Assembly: GCA_020059425.1 (NCBI GenBank)
Contig: JAGVCD010000321.1
Location: 1-7,026, forward strand
Direction: 5' to 3'
DNA from: Chamaesiphon sp.
Lineage (GTDB): Bacteria > Cyanobacteriota > Cyanobacteriia > Cyanobacteriales > Chamaesiphonaceae
DNA length: 7,026 nt
The first letter of the stretch is position 1. Each line of letters begins with the position of its first letter. Both the position numbers and the translations under genes were made by a program. A model generated the notes under the pieces. The model was not told where the DNA came from. It was given only the letters and a program-made list of their open reading frames with translations, and made no database searches. Positions 6,153 through 7,026 of the stretch are shown piece after piece.

Positions 6153-6185
6153 AGATTGTTGCTTAATTTGATATCAGAATATTAT

Positions 6186-7026
6186 ATGCTCCATTTACCT
6201 TCTGCTTCACAATTACAAACCTGGTTAGCAATCGCCAGCGAAGCCGCGCTAGCCGCTGGTGAAATTATTAATCAACACCGGAGTCCTCTGCTACAGATTG
6301 AGCAAAAAGGTCGGCTCGGGGATTTGGTCACAGTAGCCGATCGAGAAGCCGAAGCTAAAATCATCGAAATTTTACAACGACATTTTCCCACCCATAGCAT
6401 TTTGGCAGAGGAGACTGGGAATTATGGAAGTAGTGATGCTGAATGCCAATGGGTCATTGATCCACTGGATGGCACCACTAACTACGCCCATCAATATCCC
6501 TTTAGTGCTGTCTCGATCGGTCTGTTAGTGAATGGCTTACCCACTCTGGGAGTGATTTTTGATCCCTTCCATCAAGAGTTGTTCCGCGCCGCCACTGGCT
6601 TAGGTGCCACTCGCAATCGTCAACCGATCCAGGTCTCGACGACCAATCAACTAGCAGATAGCTTACTAGTAACTGGTTTTGCTTACGACAGGCGAGAAAC
6701 AGACGATCATAACTATCGAGAGTTTTGTTATCTCACTCATATTACTCAAGGAGTCAGACGGGGTGGGTCCGCAGCGATCGATCTAGCTTATGTGGCCTGT
6801 GGCCGCCTAGATGGTTATTGGGAAAGAGGTTTATCACCTTGGGACTTGGCTGCTGGGGTAGTAATTGTGCGGGAAGCCGGTGGATTAGTCACCGCCTATG
6901 ATCAAAGTGATTTTGTTCTCAACTCTGGTCGGATTCTGGCCACCAATGGGTCAATTCATCAACCACTCAGTCAATCTTTAGCCAAAGTTCAACAGACAGA
7001 TTGGTCATTTCCTGCTGAGTTATTTA
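6186..7026 (+). CDS. Inositol-monophosphatase family phosphatase, IMPL1-like (C-terminal end cut off)
   Basis: 280 codons read open to the right edge. The family hydrolyses inositol phosphates and related phosphate esters using Mg2+. Metal-site motifs are intact: AEE with Glu75, WVIDPLDGTTN with Asp92, Asp95 and Thr97, and WERGLSPWDLAAG with Asp220. DLVTVADREAE (46-56) is the N-terminal motif of the fold. The stretch GVRRGGSAAIDLAYVACG and the tail DWSFPAELF resemble plant chloroplast IMPL1 (tail ending near DFSLWFKPEDY), placing it in the cyanobacterial/plant IMPL1 branch. By that comparison only a few residues are missing. The ATG at 6186 suits the family N-terminus, although no Shine-Dalgarno site is visible. 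Some cyanobacterial and plant relatives act on histidinol phosphate or fructose bisphosphate, so the substrate is uncertain. Cytoplasmic, no signal peptide. Confidence 0.93.
   Translation, partial: MLHLPSASQLQTWLAIASEAALAAGEIINQHRSPLLQIEQKGRLGDLVTVADREAEAKIIEILQRHFPTHSILAEETGNYGSSDAECQWVIDPLDGTTNYAHQYPFSAVSIGLLVNGLPTLGVIFDPFHQELFRAATGLGATRNRQPIQVSTTNQLADSLLVTGFAYDRRETDDHNYREFCYLTHITQGVRRGGSAAIDLAYVACGRLDGYWERGLSPWDLAAGVVIVREAGGLVTAYDQSDFVLNSGRILATNGSIHQPLSQSLAKVQQTDWSFPAELF

Noticed and set aside
1..7026. tRNA, rRNA, CRISPR, transposon ends or defence genes
   Set aside because: I looked for cloverleaf-like segments, regularly spaced repeats, terminal inverted repeats and nuclease or toxin motifs, and saw none.

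Overview
The window reads as cyanobacterial chromosome. The evidence is a magnesium-chelatase ChlI gene (chlorophyll synthesis), a plant IMPL1-like inositol-monophosphatase family gene, a cyanobacterial-style cytochrome bd subunit, and a strong excess of the hexamer CGATCG, the core of the HIP1 motif typical of many cyanobacterial genomes. I cannot name a genus. I see no tRNA, rRNA, CRISPR array, insertion sequence or phage gene.

Layout. Positions 1-1555 hold two minus-strand genes: the start of cydA (running off the left edge) and, upstream of it, a complete GTG-initiated chlI. A near-ideal hairpin terminator separates them, so they are probably separate transcription units. Positions 1556-1836 are an AT-rich divergent intergenic region with candidate promoters. 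Positions 1837-2979 encode a 380-residue coiled-coil protein that I do not recognise. It has a single membrane anchor at its extreme C-terminus and an internal 26-residue tandem duplication. Positions 3064-5632 look like a two-gene operon: a tandem two-domain histidine phosphatase (TTG start fixed by a strong Shine-Dalgarno site), then a dihydroorotase-like protein whose ATG lies one base after the phosphatase stop. The second gene has lost most of the metal-binding residues of dihydroorotase and is better read as a PyrC'-type pseudoenzyme than an active enzyme. A convergent gene at 5656-6147 encodes a small exported PPC-domain protein. Only 38 bp away, divergently, an IMPase-family phosphatase gene starts at 6186 and runs to the right edge, missing only its last few codons.

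How the genes work together. Most are housekeeping genes of unrelated pathways: respiration, chlorophyll, possibly pyrimidine synthesis, and phosphate-ester hydrolysis. The only pair with a clear physical link is the phosphatase and the dihydroorotase-like gene. I found no convincing new multi-gene system. The items most worth following up are the tail-anchored coiled-coil protein with its conserved duplication, and the degenerate dihydroorotase with its coupled phosphatase.
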